A stretch of DNA of 57,303 nucleotides from Bacteroidales bacterium (GTDB lineage: Bacteria; Bacteroidota; Bacteroidia; Bacteroidales; JAGOPY01), in contig JALNZD010000023.1 in assembly GCA_023229505.1 (NCBI GenBank), forward strand, positions 1 through 57,303. The letters run 5' to 3'. Under the pieces are notes generated by a model. That model was not told the origin of the DNA. It did not search any database and was given only the letters and a program-made list of their open reading frames with translations. This document shows positions 8,335 through 16,531 of this stretch, in pieces; position 1 is the first letter of the stretch; every line of letters starts with the position of its first letter. The position numbers were made by a program, and so were the translations under genes.

Positions 8335-8625
8335 TTACCCCACAAGGTCCTGGTATTCCGGGTGCCTCTCAATATAAGCGGTGGTATAAGAGCAGTAAGA
8401 CCTTACCTTAAGCCCTTCATTTTTTGCATATTCCAGCGCCGCGCGGGTCATCTCCCCTGCAATGCCCCGTCCCTCAAAAGGAAGAGGCACCTCGGTGTGA
8501 AGCAGAATAAACAGCCCCGCTTTGATCATATAAATCAGGATAGCCTTATCCTTTCCAAGATCAACCTCAAACCGGTTGTCGGTTGACCGATGTTCAACAT
8601 TAAAACTTGTATGTTTCAGGGTCAC
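8335..8625 (-). CDS. Small GNAT N-acetyltransferase (YjdJ/COG2388-like)
   Basis: 96-residue minimal acetyltransferase. The features are LIYMIKAGLFILLHTEVP, then PFEGRGIAGEMTRAALEYAKNEG (acetyl-CoA-binding loop) and a C-terminal YIERHPEYQDLV. This is the short COG2388 family, about 90-100 residues, of unknown substrate. Cytoplasmic; single gene between a repeat element and the glycosyltransferase gene. Confidence 0.82.
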   Translation of the reverse strand: MTLKHTSFNVEHRSTDNRFEVDLGKDKAILIYMIKAGLFILLHTEVPLPFEGRGIAGEMTRAALEYAKNEGLKVRSYCSYTTAYIERHPEYQDLVG

Positions 8626-8632
8626 AATTATT

Positions 8633-8682
8633 TAGATTAGAAATTAGAAATTAGAAAATTGAAATTAGAAATTAGAAATTGT
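8633..8682. repeat. Short-word tandem repeat (ATTAGAA units)
   Basis: About six imperfect copies of an 8-9 base unit (ATTAGAAATTAGAAA) sit between two minus-strand genes and touch the last codons of the glycosyltransferase gene. No second arm is visible, unlike the other word repeats of this window. Confidence 0.7.
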
Positions 8683-10135
8683 TTAGCCGGTAAAGCAAAA
8701 TCCCATTACTAAAATCCTTTTCAACAGAATAATTATTTTTGATGAAATCCTTCATTATCCCTGCCGGGTATTCTTTCTCTAAAATAATATAAACCGGCCA
8801 ATGTGCCATAATATGCCTGAATTCTTCATCAGCATTTATGTTCAGTGCTTTAATATGATTGTCTCTTAACAGCAACGAGCGGTGGGTATATTTCGTCGGG
8901 CTGTCTTTTTTCAACAGGTAATAAAGGATGTGATGATAATTTCCGGTATAGATGACATCTTCTGCTTTGAGCTTTGGTTTCAGGTAGGTTGCTATTTCCC
9001 GGGGAATGTCTTTCCGTAAAAAATATTCAAGTTTCATCATGGTTATCAAAAGGATGAGAACTACCAGGATAACTCGTCCCGTTTTCCTGTTGAACGGCTG
9101 GTGCAGGAAAGCAGGGAGATACCTCTCTGAATGAAAGAAAACACCGGCCATCAGGCTGACAGGCAACATAAGCTGGATAGTATAGTGCTGGAATGCCTTC
9201 CCGGCAATTAGCACGGCTGCCAGGGCCAAGAAAGACCAGAGAATGCAAAGCTTTTTCGTTAATGAGATTTCCGGTCCGGTGAACTTTTTATTGATCAAAA
9301 CATAATAGAAAAAGAAGAAAACAGGAAGAAAGTGTATCTGGAAATCGAGTACAAATTTCAACATCCTCCAGGGATCGAATTCCGATGGATATCTCGCCGG
9401 CGCCAGGTATACGATGTTGTATAAGGCATCGAAATGACCATTAAGATAATAGCAGAGGTTCATCAGGGCAAAAGGAATGAAATAGCCAATCCCGGCGAGA
9501 ATGATGGAAAATGTCATCTTTGTGAGGTTCAGTTTCTCTTTTTTTCGCAGGTTCAGGATAATAAAGAAGATCATGAATGCCGCGAAATCGAATATCACCA
9601 GGTATTTCACCATAAAACCCATCCCGGCTAAAAGCCCTGCAAGCATATAATTCACAAGGCTTTGCTTTTTCAGCAGGACGTATAAAGCTGAAATGGTAAA
9701 CAGGTTGAAGAAGATCTCGGGGGTGATGGAAATACCATAAAACGACCAGGTTGAAATAAAAAAGATGTAAATGATCCCGGCGGCCAGGGAAGCCCTTTCG
9801 TTCTTCACCAGCAGCCCGCTTGTTTTATAGATCATGAAAGCAGTGACTGCGATCCATAAAGTTACTAGAAGCCGGAGAACAAAAATAGAATATCCGAACA
9901 CCGCTTGAAAACCCGCCAGGATTAGGAAAATACCCGGCGGCTTGATGTCGATCATATCCACATACAACGTATTGCCCGCCAGGATCATCCTGGCTATTTC
10001 AAGGTAGGTAGATTCGTCGTGATCAATCACGCTCGGGAAGAAACTGAAAAAGCGGAGGATTACGGCCACCAGGGAGAATAAAATGATAACAACGATCGGA
10101 TTTGATGTTTTATATGAGAAGAATGCTTTCAGCAT
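8672..10135 (-). CDS. GT39/ArnT-type membrane glycosyltransferase
   Basis: 487-residue polytopic membrane protein of the PMT/ArnT (GT39-like, GT-C fold) group. These enzymes transfer a sugar from a polyprenyl-phosphate donor to an acceptor on the periplasmic side. Visible: an N-terminal hydrophobic helix, then the catalytic loop with the acidic pair in DHDESTYLEIARMI (residues about 38-51), DIKPPG, and about ten more hydrophobic helices. A soluble C-terminal segment of about 90 residues follows (YLKPKLKAEDVIYTGNYHH). Acceptor unknown: lipid A, glycoprotein or exopolysaccharide are all possible. No other glycan genes are adjacent. Confidence 0.8.
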   Translation of the reverse strand: MLKAFFSYKTSNPIVVIILFSLVAVILRFFSFFPSVIDHDESTYLEIARMILAGNTLYVDMIDIKPPGIFLILAGFQAVFGYSIFVLRLLVTLWIAVTAFMIYKTSGLLVKNERASLAAGIIYIFFISTWSFYGISITPEIFFNLFTISALYVLLKKQSLVNYMLAGLLAGMGFMVKYLVIFDFAAFMIFFIILNLRKKEKLNLTKMTFSIILAGIGYFIPFALMNLCYYLNGHFDALYNIVYLAPARYPSEFDPWRMLKFVLDFQIHFLPVFFFFYYVLINKKFTGPEISLTKKLCILWSFLALAAVLIAGKAFQHYTIQLMLPVSLMAGVFFHSERYLPAFLHQPFNRKTGRVILVVLILLITMMKLEYFLRKDIPREIATYLKPKLKAEDVIYTGNYHHILYYLLKKDSPTKYTHRSLLLRDNHIKALNINADEEFRHIMAHWPVYIILEKEYPAGIMKDFIKNNYSVEKDFSNGILLYRLNNF

Positions 10136-10375
10136 TTTTTTTAATCAAAGATATTGAATTCGGGTTATGCAAAGGCCGAAGAGCTTATTTAGAAGGATGC
10201 AAAGAGTGTTAACTGACATTCCTGATTTACGCTTTTTGTGCGCAAAGCACTGATTTCTAATCAATAACCGACATCAACTAAAGATCTGCTAAATCTTTTG
10301 TTTTCAGATCAGAATTTTGTAATTTTCCTTTTTTTAAACTTACGTTTGAAAAAACCAAACCAAAAAGTTTAAACT
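10136..10375. other. Intergenic region, divergent promoters presumed
   Basis: 240-nt AT-rich gap between divergently transcribed genes. No ORF or RNA gene was recognised. A TTTTG ... TAATTTTC arrangement around 10299-10326 could be a promoter for the plus-strand gene at 10376 but deviates from the TAnnTTTG consensus. Confidence 0.4.
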
Positions 10376-11080
10376 ATGAAAAAACTCCGTGTTTTATTCG
10401 TTTTGATCTTATGGGCAATTCTTTCGATGAAGAGTTATGGCATCGGAACGGTTGAGCCGGAATGGCTTCCCCAGAAAGCCTTTTGTAATTATCAGATTAA
10501 TTACGACACTCCCGGAATAACAGGTGACACGATTGTTGATCCGCCTGCAGAGATCCTGTTTGATTATGGTCAGAACGTATTAAAAATTGGTTCTAATAAG
10601 CTGAGAATAGACCTTTCCACTCTTGGAGCAAATTCATATGAAGAACACACTATTGAGATTCCTGTGTATGCATCGGATGTGGGTTGGGTGCATTATGTCA
10701 TGGACCCGGACTGGCATGGGGTTTTGGTCCTTTGGGAAATTGACGGGGAGATAAAAAGTGATTCCCGGGCAAGCTATATGATCATTCATGCCGGTGACGA
10801 ATCGAAAGTGCTTCTGGCCACTGCAATTCACGACGATTCAGGATTTTTCGCTGTAGCAAGCCTGAAAGGGATCCTGCTAAGAACCTGTGAAAACAAAGGA
10901 TACTATTTTCCACTGAATAATGCCCTGGGCATCAACGAACTGGAAGGGATTCAATTAAAAATAATCGGGTATGACTCAGAACTGGGACAAAAGGCAATTG
11001 AAGTAAGGGTTAGTAACGCTACGGTCGAAGGGATAAAAGTTGGTATCAATACCCGGGAAGTAATCTACTTAATGAAATGA
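10376..11080 (+). CDS. Secreted protein of unknown function
   Basis: 234 residues. The signal peptide is about 1-22 (MKKLRVLFVLILWAILSMKS...YG). The mature part is beta-rich with no recognised domain; Cys occurs singly (AFCNY, RTCENKGYY). No T9SS domain and no lipobox, so probably periplasmic. The end overlaps by 16 nt the decayed minus-strand reading frame at 11065. The function cannot be assigned. Confidence 0.7.
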   Translation: MKKLRVLFVLILWAILSMKSYGIGTVEPEWLPQKAFCNYQINYDTPGITGDTIVDPPAEILFDYGQNVLKIGSNKLRIDLSTLGANSYEEHTIEIPVYASDVGWVHYVMDPDWHGVLVLWEIDGEIKSDSRASYMIIHAGDESKVLLATAIHDDSGFFAVASLKGILLRTCENKGYYFPLNNALGINELEGIQLKIIGYDSELGQKAIEVRVSNATVEGIKVGINTREVIYLMK

Positions 11081-11253
11081 CCTTTTATGCCCTTTGCATA
11101 AGCCTGCATATCTGCTCTTGCCGCATCGGTATGCCATTCATCCATAAAAGCGTTAAGCCGGATTTTCAGGGAACCCTGGGAGAAGAGGAAAGACGGGAGC
11201 AGGATTAAAGTGAGGATGAAGGCTTTGATCATGGGATTTTTGATCAAAAGCAT
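11065..11253 (-). pseudogene. N-terminal remnant of a secreted NTF2-like (SnoaL/DUF4440) protein
   Basis: The 62 codons encode a signal peptide (MIKAFILTLILLPSFLFSQG; Met at 11232 is the likelier start) and then LNAFMDEWHTDAARADMQAY. That is the characteristic start of secreted NTF2-like proteins with a DUF4440-type fold, which normally run to about 150 residues. Here the frame stops after about 17 more residues and nothing NTF2-like continues, because the other gene's coding end abuts it. Best read as a truncated relic. It directly abuts the stop of the cysteine-rich protein gene upstream of it on the minus strand. Confidence 0.6.
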
Positions 11254-11616
11254 TTACTCGCTTTTCTTGCCATCTTTGGAAGGACAACATCCAGCGGGTT
11301 TTGCTCCACCATTGGGGCAACATTTCGCAGGGTCACATTTCTTTTCTGATCCTGTTTTGCAATTGTCCATGCAGTCCTTTTTGGTTTTGTTACAAGTATC
11401 ACAGATGCCATCATTGTTGGCATCCACCCATTTGCAGTCCGATTTGACGACAGTAGTCTGGTGACCCGGGCACTCGCCGCTTTTGCCCTGATCAGGGTTT
11501 ACGACCTGAGCAGGTGCGTCTTTTTTTTCTGCAGGGGCGCTGGTCTGTGATTGTGCATAAGAAATGGCACCGATTCCCAAAAAGAGAACAAATAAGATGA
11601 AGAATTTTAGTTTCAT
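11254..11616 (-). CDS. Secreted cysteine-rich small protein
   Basis: 120 residues from the ATG at 11616; the longer open frame to 11739 lacks a signal peptide at its start and is not preferred. Signal peptide MKLKFFILFVLFLGIGAISYAQ, then an Ala/Pro/Lys linker. A cysteine-rich tail follows with a calcium-loop-like DANNDGICDTCNK and the pairs CC (KCCPNGG, GCCPSKDGKK), containing 11 cysteines in the last 75 residues. Possibly a metal-binding periplasmic protein: the DxNxDGxCD segment resembles EF-hand-like or dockerin-like loops seen in many Bacteroidota secreted proteins. No specific function is known to me. Confidence 0.68.
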   Translation of the reverse strand: MKLKFFILFVLFLGIGAISYAQSQTSAPAEKKDAPAQVVNPDQGKSGECPGHQTTVVKSDCKWVDANNDGICDTCNKTKKDCMDNCKTGSEKKCDPAKCCPNGGAKPAGCCPSKDGKKSE

Positions 11617-11824
11617 AGGTTGGTTTTTTAATTTATGGGGTAAAAGTAGGAAAAATAATTGAAAAAAAGCGAAACACGATGCAAAATTGAATAAGGAATT
11701 TAAAGCTGAATGTTCGGCGCTTAGAGCCGCTGCATCCATCTCCGGAAAAGAACATCATTAAAGCTGGAAAGAGTAGTTACGGATTTTGCTACATTTACGC
11801 GACCATAATCATTAACCGACTCCT

Positions 11825-13411
11825 GTGAAGCATAAACTTACGATACTGCTATTTTTCAGCTTGCTGCCGGGAATTTTCACCCAGGCTCAAACCGTTTCCG
11901 TTGTTGAAAAGATCATTGAGACCGGGAAAACCGACAATCAAACCATGAACCATCTCGACATATTGTGCAACCGGTTCGGGGGCCGGCCCATCGGATCAGA
12001 TGCATTTGAAAACGCCGCCGAATGGGCCGCCGGTAAATTCAGGGAGTGGGGCATGCAGGTTGAAATGGACGAAGCCGGGGAGCTTCCGGTAGGCTTTAAC
12101 CGCGGCCCCTGGTTTGGAAGGATGCTTTCGGATGAAGGTATGTACCTGCACTTTGCCACACCTTCCTATACCTCGGGAACAAAAGGTGTCCAGCGTGGTC
12201 ATGTGGTTATCGAGCCGCGGACACAGGCAGAGTTTGACCGCATGAAGGGAAGACTGAAAGGCGCCTGGGTACTGATCTCGGGAGAAAACGAAGGCTGGCC
12301 CGTAGATTTTTCCGCAAGAGCCGACAGCATCCGGGATTCCATCAAAATAGTAAATGCTGGAACAGAGGAAGAAAACAACAAGATCAGGACCGAGAACCGG
12401 AACAACCGTGACAAGGGCATTCCCGAAAAAGAGCTGCTTCTTCTGAATGAAGAACCCGCGCTCTTTTACAGAGAAATGCGCGAAGCGGGAATACTGGGCA
12501 TCATCCAGTCGTCCAAAACACCAATCCGGGTTATGTACGACAGGAAGAACATCAACAATATGACATTTGAGAACCTTCCAACCGTTCCTGATATAAAACT
12601 GGATGAGCATCAGTACAAGATCATCAAACAAATGACAGAGGAAAGGCGCTATTTTCTGCTTGAATTCGACATCCGCAACCATTTCAGGATGGGGCCGGTA
12701 AAATATCACAATGTCATTGGAATTATTCCGGGAACTGAATACCCCGATGAATATGTCATCATGAGCGGGCACCTGGATTCTTATGATGTGGCTACGGGTG
12801 GCGTGGATGATGGTTCCGGGGCCACTCCTACCATGGAAGCCGCCCGGCTGATCATGGAAGCAGGCGGAAAACCCAGGCGGACCATCCTGGCCATTCTCTG
12901 GGCCGGTGAAGAGTTCGGACTTTTAGGCTCCGAAAGCTGGATCGAGCGGAACGGGGATAAACTGGACAGGATCTCCAACATGGTCAACCGTGACGGAGGC
13001 CCTACCGTACCGACGGGAGTGAGTGTTTCCGCGACAATGATGGATGATTTTAAACAGATCTGTGCACCATTGAACGATATCAACCCCGATTTCCCATTTA
13101 CCATCAATGAGCGACAACCCACGGAGAAACCTGAGAAAGCGTGGGGGACCGACAGCGGCCCGTTCGCAGTATTGGGAGTGCCCACCATCAGCTTAAATAC
13201 CGGTGATCCGAAAGGATATGACTTCAGCTATCATGAGATCTGGCATACCGAAAGAGACCTGTACAACAAAAGCATCAGGGAATACCAGGAGCACACCTCC
13301 ATTGTAACGGCCGTGGTTGTTTATGGCATTGCCAACCTTGACCACCTGCTTTCAAGAGAAGGCTATTACATAGAAAAGACCAGCGAACCTAAAAAGAAGA
13401 AAAATAAATAA
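11825..13411 (+). CDS. M28 family zinc metallopeptidase (secreted aminopeptidase-type)
   Basis: 528 residues from a GTG start; signal peptide KHKLTILLFFSLLPGIFTQAQ. A PA-like insert lies around 120-225 and the M28 catalytic domain around 290-505. Predicted two-zinc ligands: H316 (SGHLDSYD), D328 (GGVDDGSGA), E363 with the base E362 (AGEEFG), D390 (NRDGG) and H474 (EIWHTERD; H470 nearby). Periplasmic or surface peptide degradation is expected. The A-rich end encoding KKKKNK runs directly into the helical ORF, whose reading frame is +1 relative to this gene. A copy of its promoter region and last 45 nt, with the whole catalytic core missing, is at 16837-16937. Confidence 0.9.
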   Translation: MKHKLTILLFFSLLPGIFTQAQTVSVVEKIIETGKTDNQTMNHLDILCNRFGGRPIGSDAFENAAEWAAGKFREWGMQVEMDEAGELPVGFNRGPWFGRMLSDEGMYLHFATPSYTSGTKGVQRGHVVIEPRTQAEFDRMKGRLKGAWVLISGENEGWPVDFSARADSIRDSIKIVNAGTEEENNKIRTENRNNRDKGIPEKELLLLNEEPALFYREMREAGILGIIQSSKTPIRVMYDRKNINNMTFENLPTVPDIKLDEHQYKIIKQMTEERRYFLLEFDIRNHFRMGPVKYHNVIGIIPGTEYPDEYVIMSGHLDSYDVATGGVDDGSGATPTMEAARLIMEAGGKPRRTILAILWAGEEFGLLGSESWIERNGDKLDRISNMVNRDGGPTVPTGVSVSATMMDDFKQICAPLNDINPDFPFTINERQPTEKPEKAWGTDSGPFAVLGVPTISLNTGDPKGYDFSYHEIWHTERDLYNKSIREYQEHTSIVTAVVVYGIANLDHLLSREGYYIEKTSEPKKKKNK

Positions 13412-13517
13412 AGCCGTATCCATAAAAGAACTCAAGGAAGAGTTAAGGCAGCGTTCTCCAAAGGAACTGCTTGAGTTATGCCTTCGCTTATCGAGGTTCA
13501 AAAAGGAGAACAAGGAA

Positions 13518-13886
13518 TTGCTGACCTACCTGCTGTTTGAATCGTCCGATGAACTGGCCTATATCAGAACTATAAAAAGAGAGGTGGACGAACAATTTGA
13601 GCAAATCAACAGAACATCCTCGTATTTCATCAAAAAGAGCATTAGAAAAATCCTGAGGAGCATCAGGAAATACATTCGCTATTCGCAGAAAAAAGAGACA
13701 GAGGTAGAGCTGCTGATCTATTTTTGTTTAAAATTGAATCAATTCAAGCCTCCGATCCATCGCAATACAGCGCTGAAAAACCTCTACGACAAACAAATTG
13801 AATCCATCAGGAAAACGATGCTTTCCTTACACGAAGATCTGCAATACGATTACGGGAGGGAGCTGGAAGAACTGGTGAATGGGTGA
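13518..13886 (+). CDS. Helical charged protein of unknown function, paralog A (start unresolved)
   Basis: At least 122 residues, strongly alpha-helical and charged (EVDEQFEQINRTSSYFIKKS, IRKYIRYSQKKETEVELLIY, HEDLQYDYGRELEEL). The listed start is a TTG, but coding similarity with paralog B continues about 35 codons upstream (SIKELKEELRQRSP...) with mostly synonymous differences. The real N-terminus is therefore near 13416-13422, where no ATG, GTG or TTG exists in frame. Either an unusual start codon is used or a frameshift out of the preceding peptidase gene supplies the start. No enzyme motif is recognised. Paralog B at 16992 shares about 85% of residues. Confidence 0.75.
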   Translation: MLTYLLFESSDELAYIRTIKREVDEQFEQINRTSSYFIKKSIRKILRSIRKYIRYSQKKETEVELLIYFCLKLNQFKPPIHRNTALKNLYDKQIESIRKTMLSLHEDLQYDYGRELEELVNG

Positions 13887-14373
13887 CTGGGTGACTGGGT
13901 GACTTTTATTTCCGCTTCAGGATAGGCGGTTAAAAAAGCTGATGCAGCCCTGGCTTTGCCGGTATCCTGCCATTTAAACTCGTAGGCATGAATTTTCCCG
14001 TCAAATTCTTCTATATAGTCGACTTCAGGATATGAGCCGAAAATCATCCTGGTTTCAAGTGAACGTATCAATTCAACTTTATTTGTTTGTGCAGTTAGTT
14101 CCTCAAGAGATAGTGGAAATAGTTTAAAAGTCCACTTTCTGCCAGTCAGTGATTCCTTGATTTTATCGGTGAGCTCAAAAGAACTGGAACCAGTGGCAGC
14201 CAATTGAATTTCAGGGCAATTATCATGGATGATCTTCAAAGTCAAGCCTGAATTATCCAACCTTTGAGCTTCATCAAAGTAGTTTTCCCAACCTGTCTGG
14301 GGCCAAGCAGAAGAATGGTTTTTCCTTTAAAAAGCCTGCTGCCGATAAGTTCTTCCAGTGTTCTTTTAATCAT
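13850..14373 (-). pseudogene. Decayed AAA+ ATPase with DUF4143 domain
   Basis: The frame starts at ATG 14373 (MIKRTLEELIGSRLFKGK) with a Walker A GPRQVGKTT. It then jumps, in another frame, to the Walker B region FDEAQRLDNSGLTLKII and the sensor segment ATGSSSFELTDKI. Roughly 40-50 residues normally between these motifs are missing. A second gap removes most of the DUF4143 domain between FGSYPEVDYIEE and the C-terminal HAYEFKWQD. The 3' end runs into a short GTGACTGG tandem repeat. Two internal deletions and a frame change make it non-functional. Relatives are toxin/antitoxin-like or DNA-associated ATPases of unclear role. Confidence 0.82.
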
Positions 14374-14384
14374 TTCGAATTCTT

Positions 14385-14416
14385 TAATCGCCAAATATAC
14401 GTAATATTGGCGATTA
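14385..14416. promoter_or_regulatory. Perfect 10-bp palindrome, operator-like
   Basis: The arms TAATCGCCAA (14385-14394) and TTGGCGATTA (14407-14416) are separated by 12 nt and lie 12 nt upstream of the start of the decayed DUF4143 ATPase gene. The position suits an autoregulatory operator of that family. Alternatively it is a stem-loop in the leader. Confidence 0.55.
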
Positions 14417-14480
14417 TGATCGACATTAATTCAGAATTTATGAAGCACGGTGAGAAATTGGCAAAGGAACGGCGTTCATG

Positions 14481-14743
14481 TTAAAAACGCTGTATCCATC
14501 TTCTAAAAAGCACATCATAGACGCTGTAAAACATAATTCCGTCAGGATTGTAATCGGAAAAGATCATTTCTTTGGTAAGTAAAGCGTGTAGTGACCGCAA
14601 TACCGTGGCAGAGCTTCCAAGGGCGTATTTCGAAATAAAATCTTTGGATGTCGGAGAATACACCTCACCTTCATGAGCAATGGCCTTTAAAAGAAGCCAT
14701 TGCTGCTTTGTCAGCAAGTCCCTGTATTTAAAAAAGATGTCAT
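14481..14743 (-). pseudogene. Internally deleted copy of the AAA ATPase gene at 23188
   Basis: The C-terminal 78 residues (LTKQQWLLLKAIAHEGEV ... FRRWIQRF) match the intact ATPase at 23188-24315 almost residue for residue. The start codon region (ATGACATC, 14743) and the upstream leader also match. The approximately 870 nt between are gone. The junction lies at a shared AGATG, and the fusion puts the original start out of frame, giving only about nine codons. Homology continues leftward in transcription order into the leader and the tRNA-linked repeat. Confidence 0.85.
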
Positions 14744-14759
14744 TGCCTGGTTTTAATTT

Positions 14760-14939
14760 AAATATAACAAATTGTAACTTACAAATTGTAATTTACAAAA
14801 TGCAAATAGACAAATACCTGGTCGAAAAGCAAGGATTTTAGTTGAAAATGCACAAAACACGATGGGAAATTGGGGAAGGAACCTTGTATTCTAATCAGGC
14901 GAAATCCTGATCTTGTAGCCCCACCAGGAATCGAACCTG
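14760..14939. repeat. Copy of ATPase leader plus tRNA-linked repeat, internally deleted
   Basis: It matches 24330-24589 (leader, the word GATGGGAAATTGGGGAAGGA, the ATCAGGCGAAATCC element and the tRNA 3' end). About 75 nt inside the inverted element are deleted between two CCCGATC direct repeats; this copy keeps one CCTGATC. Similarity stops exactly within the tRNA T-arm. Confidence 0.75.
14916..14939 (-). other. tRNA-Arg 3'-end fragment
   Basis: 24 nt identical to the acceptor/T-arm end of the intact tRNA-Arg at 24566-24637; no 5' half follows. It resembles the att-site remnants left by tRNA-targeting recombination. No integrase gene is present in the window. Confidence 0.75.
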
Positions 14940-15016
14940 GATTTAATATCCCTGCAATAGCAGCCCTTTCCGAGTGTTCTCATTTTCCTGGTGTACGATT
15001 TGGTGTAAAACATTGT
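14940..15016. other. Intergenic, no gene recognised
   Basis: Unique sequence between the tRNA fragment and the 3' end of the beta-helix gene. The plus-strand open frame across 14870-15073 contains the residues APPGIEPG, a well-known artefact of translating a tRNA T-arm, and is not counted as a gene. Confidence 0.6.
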
Positions 15017-16531
15017 TCAGTATTTTACGATTTTGTATACTTCATCCCCTCGCTTGAGAAAATAGAAACCTGAGGATAATCCAGAAACATCCAAAGTGAT
15101 TATCGGTTCATTAACGTTAATATTTTCTTCAAATAAAAGGTGACCTTCCAAATCGATAAGGGACAGTTGTGATTTCTTACTATCAGCGGGAAGTTTAATG
15201 TTCAATTTGTTTCTGACAGGGTTAGGGTAAATGAATAAACGCTCATGCACCTGGAATTCTTTTACGCTAATCGGAGGATAGTACTCGAATGCACCCATAT
15301 CTGGCATTGAGCCGTAATACTCATCTGGTGGAATATAAACCAGCGTATCGCCGGCAAGGATAGAGCCTTCGGGCGCAACTTCTAAGACATCTCCAATTCT
15401 GAAAAAGAATATTTCTCCTGGTTGGACTTCAAGCGCTGGTATGTACCAGAAGTCGATAGCAGCATCAATGCATGGTGAGAGAGATTCGAGATGAAAGTCT
15501 CCGTTCGATGAATCGACAAAACAAGGTATCGTATCAATGTTTGTTTCAGAATAAATCAATAATGCGCTTGTATCATTATGAATAATTGTACTTTCTCCGC
15601 CATATATCAGCGAATAGTCGAAACGCATTAAGCCTCCATAGGCACCAATTCCCATCACATCCCTGACCAATGCAGAATCATTATAAATGATGGTATTTAT
15701 GACCCAGATTGAATTACCCCCCCAGATAAATATTTCTGGGGAATTACTTGCCTGGTTATTGTAAAAAGTTGAGTTCACAATTTTAGCTTCATTCGGAACC
15801 CAGGCATTGGCAAACCCTCCACCGGCATATGCCGAATTATTGGTGAAGATACACCTGTTAACAGCCAAGCCGAATTTGTATTCTGAGGCTAACGGAATTG
15901 TGCAATTATAAATTCCACCTCCATATTGTCCATAATTACCGGAAATAATACAATCACTAATGCTGACTCTACTGAAATTTCCTACTTCAACTCCACCCCC
16001 TTCATTTGTTGCTGAATTATTCATTATTTCACAGTTTTCGATATTCACCTGGGAATTCCCGGCAGTAGCTATTCCACCCCCGTATCCGGTTGAAAAATTA
16101 TTCCGGACATGGCAATTCTCAATACGGACAGTGGAGTTTTCCCAACACATTATTCCCCCTCCCCAGTCAGACCGACCATTTTGAATCGTAAATCCGTTGA
16201 TAACGCAAAGCTGAAAATTATTGTTGTTGATGTAGATAGCCGTGTTAGCCTGGTTCCCGTCTATGATTGTCTGGCTGATTACAGCCGTATCATTCGTAAA
16301 AATGTATTCAGAAAACAGTTTCACTACTTTATTGGTGATAACAAGATTCTCCTGGTAAAATCCTGGTCGTACAATAACTGAATCAACTGCGTTAATGCTG
16401 TTGATTGCTTCCTGGATTGTCGGGTAATCATCAGGCACATATTTCCTGGTTCCTGAAGCAAGATGCGGCAATAAGGCAATCAGGAAGAGAATCAATACAA
16501 GTTTTTTGAATGATTTATCTGTTGAAGCCAT
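15017..16531 (-). CDS. Parallel beta-helix (pectate-lyase-like) T9SS secreted protein
   Basis: 504 residues. Signal peptide about 1-28 (VLILFLIALLPHLASG). Residues 30-290 carry right-handed parallel beta-helix repeats (YPTIQEAINSIN, INGFTIQNG, WGGGIMCWENS, YGGGIATAGNS, NEGGGVEVGN, YGGGIYNC, YAGGGFANA). The GGG(I/V) turns are typical of polymorphic outer-membrane/PbH1 repeats. The C-terminal T9SS type A sorting domain (LFIYPNPVRNKLNIKLP ... LSSGFYFLKR) occupies the last 75 residues. Likely a surface or released carbohydrate-interacting protein; no polysaccharide-lyase active site was identified, so enzymatic activity is not claimed. Confidence 0.83.
   Translation of the reverse strand: MASTDKSFKKLVLILFLIALLPHLASGTRKYVPDDYPTIQEAINSINAVDSVIVRPGFYQENLVITNKVVKLFSEYIFTNDTAVISQTIIDGNQANTAIYINNNNFQLCVINGFTIQNGRSDWGGGIMCWENSTVRIENCHVRNNFSTGYGGGIATAGNSQVNIENCEIMNNSATNEGGGVEVGNFSRVSISDCIISGNYGQYGGGIYNCTIPLASEYKFGLAVNRCIFTNNSAYAGGGFANAWVPNEAKIVNSTFYNNQASNSPEIFIWGGNSIWVINTIIYNDSALVRDVMGIGAYGGLMRFDYSLIYGGESTIIHNDTSALLIYSETNIDTIPCFVDSSNGDFHLESLSPCIDAAIDFWYIPALEVQPGEIFFFRIGDVLEVAPEGSILAGDTLVYIPPDEYYGSMPDMGAFEYYPPISVKEFQVHERLFIYPNPVRNKLNIKLPADSKKSQLSLIDLEGHLLFEENINVNEPIITLDVSGLSSGFYFLKRGDEVYKIVKY

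Noticed and set aside
11617..11739. Extended N-terminus of the cysteine-rich secreted protein
   Set aside because: The ATG at 11616 starts directly with a good signal peptide; the extension would bury it and matches intergenic composition.
11996..12772. 258-codon minus-strand frame opposite the M28 peptidase gene
   Set aside because: Antisense shadow of a gene with clear zinc ligands; no family features in the shadow.
14870..15073. Plus-strand open frame with APPGIEPG residues
   Set aside because: This residue string is the known artefact of translating a tRNA T-arm; the frame crosses the tRNA-Arg 3' fragment and repeat DNA.
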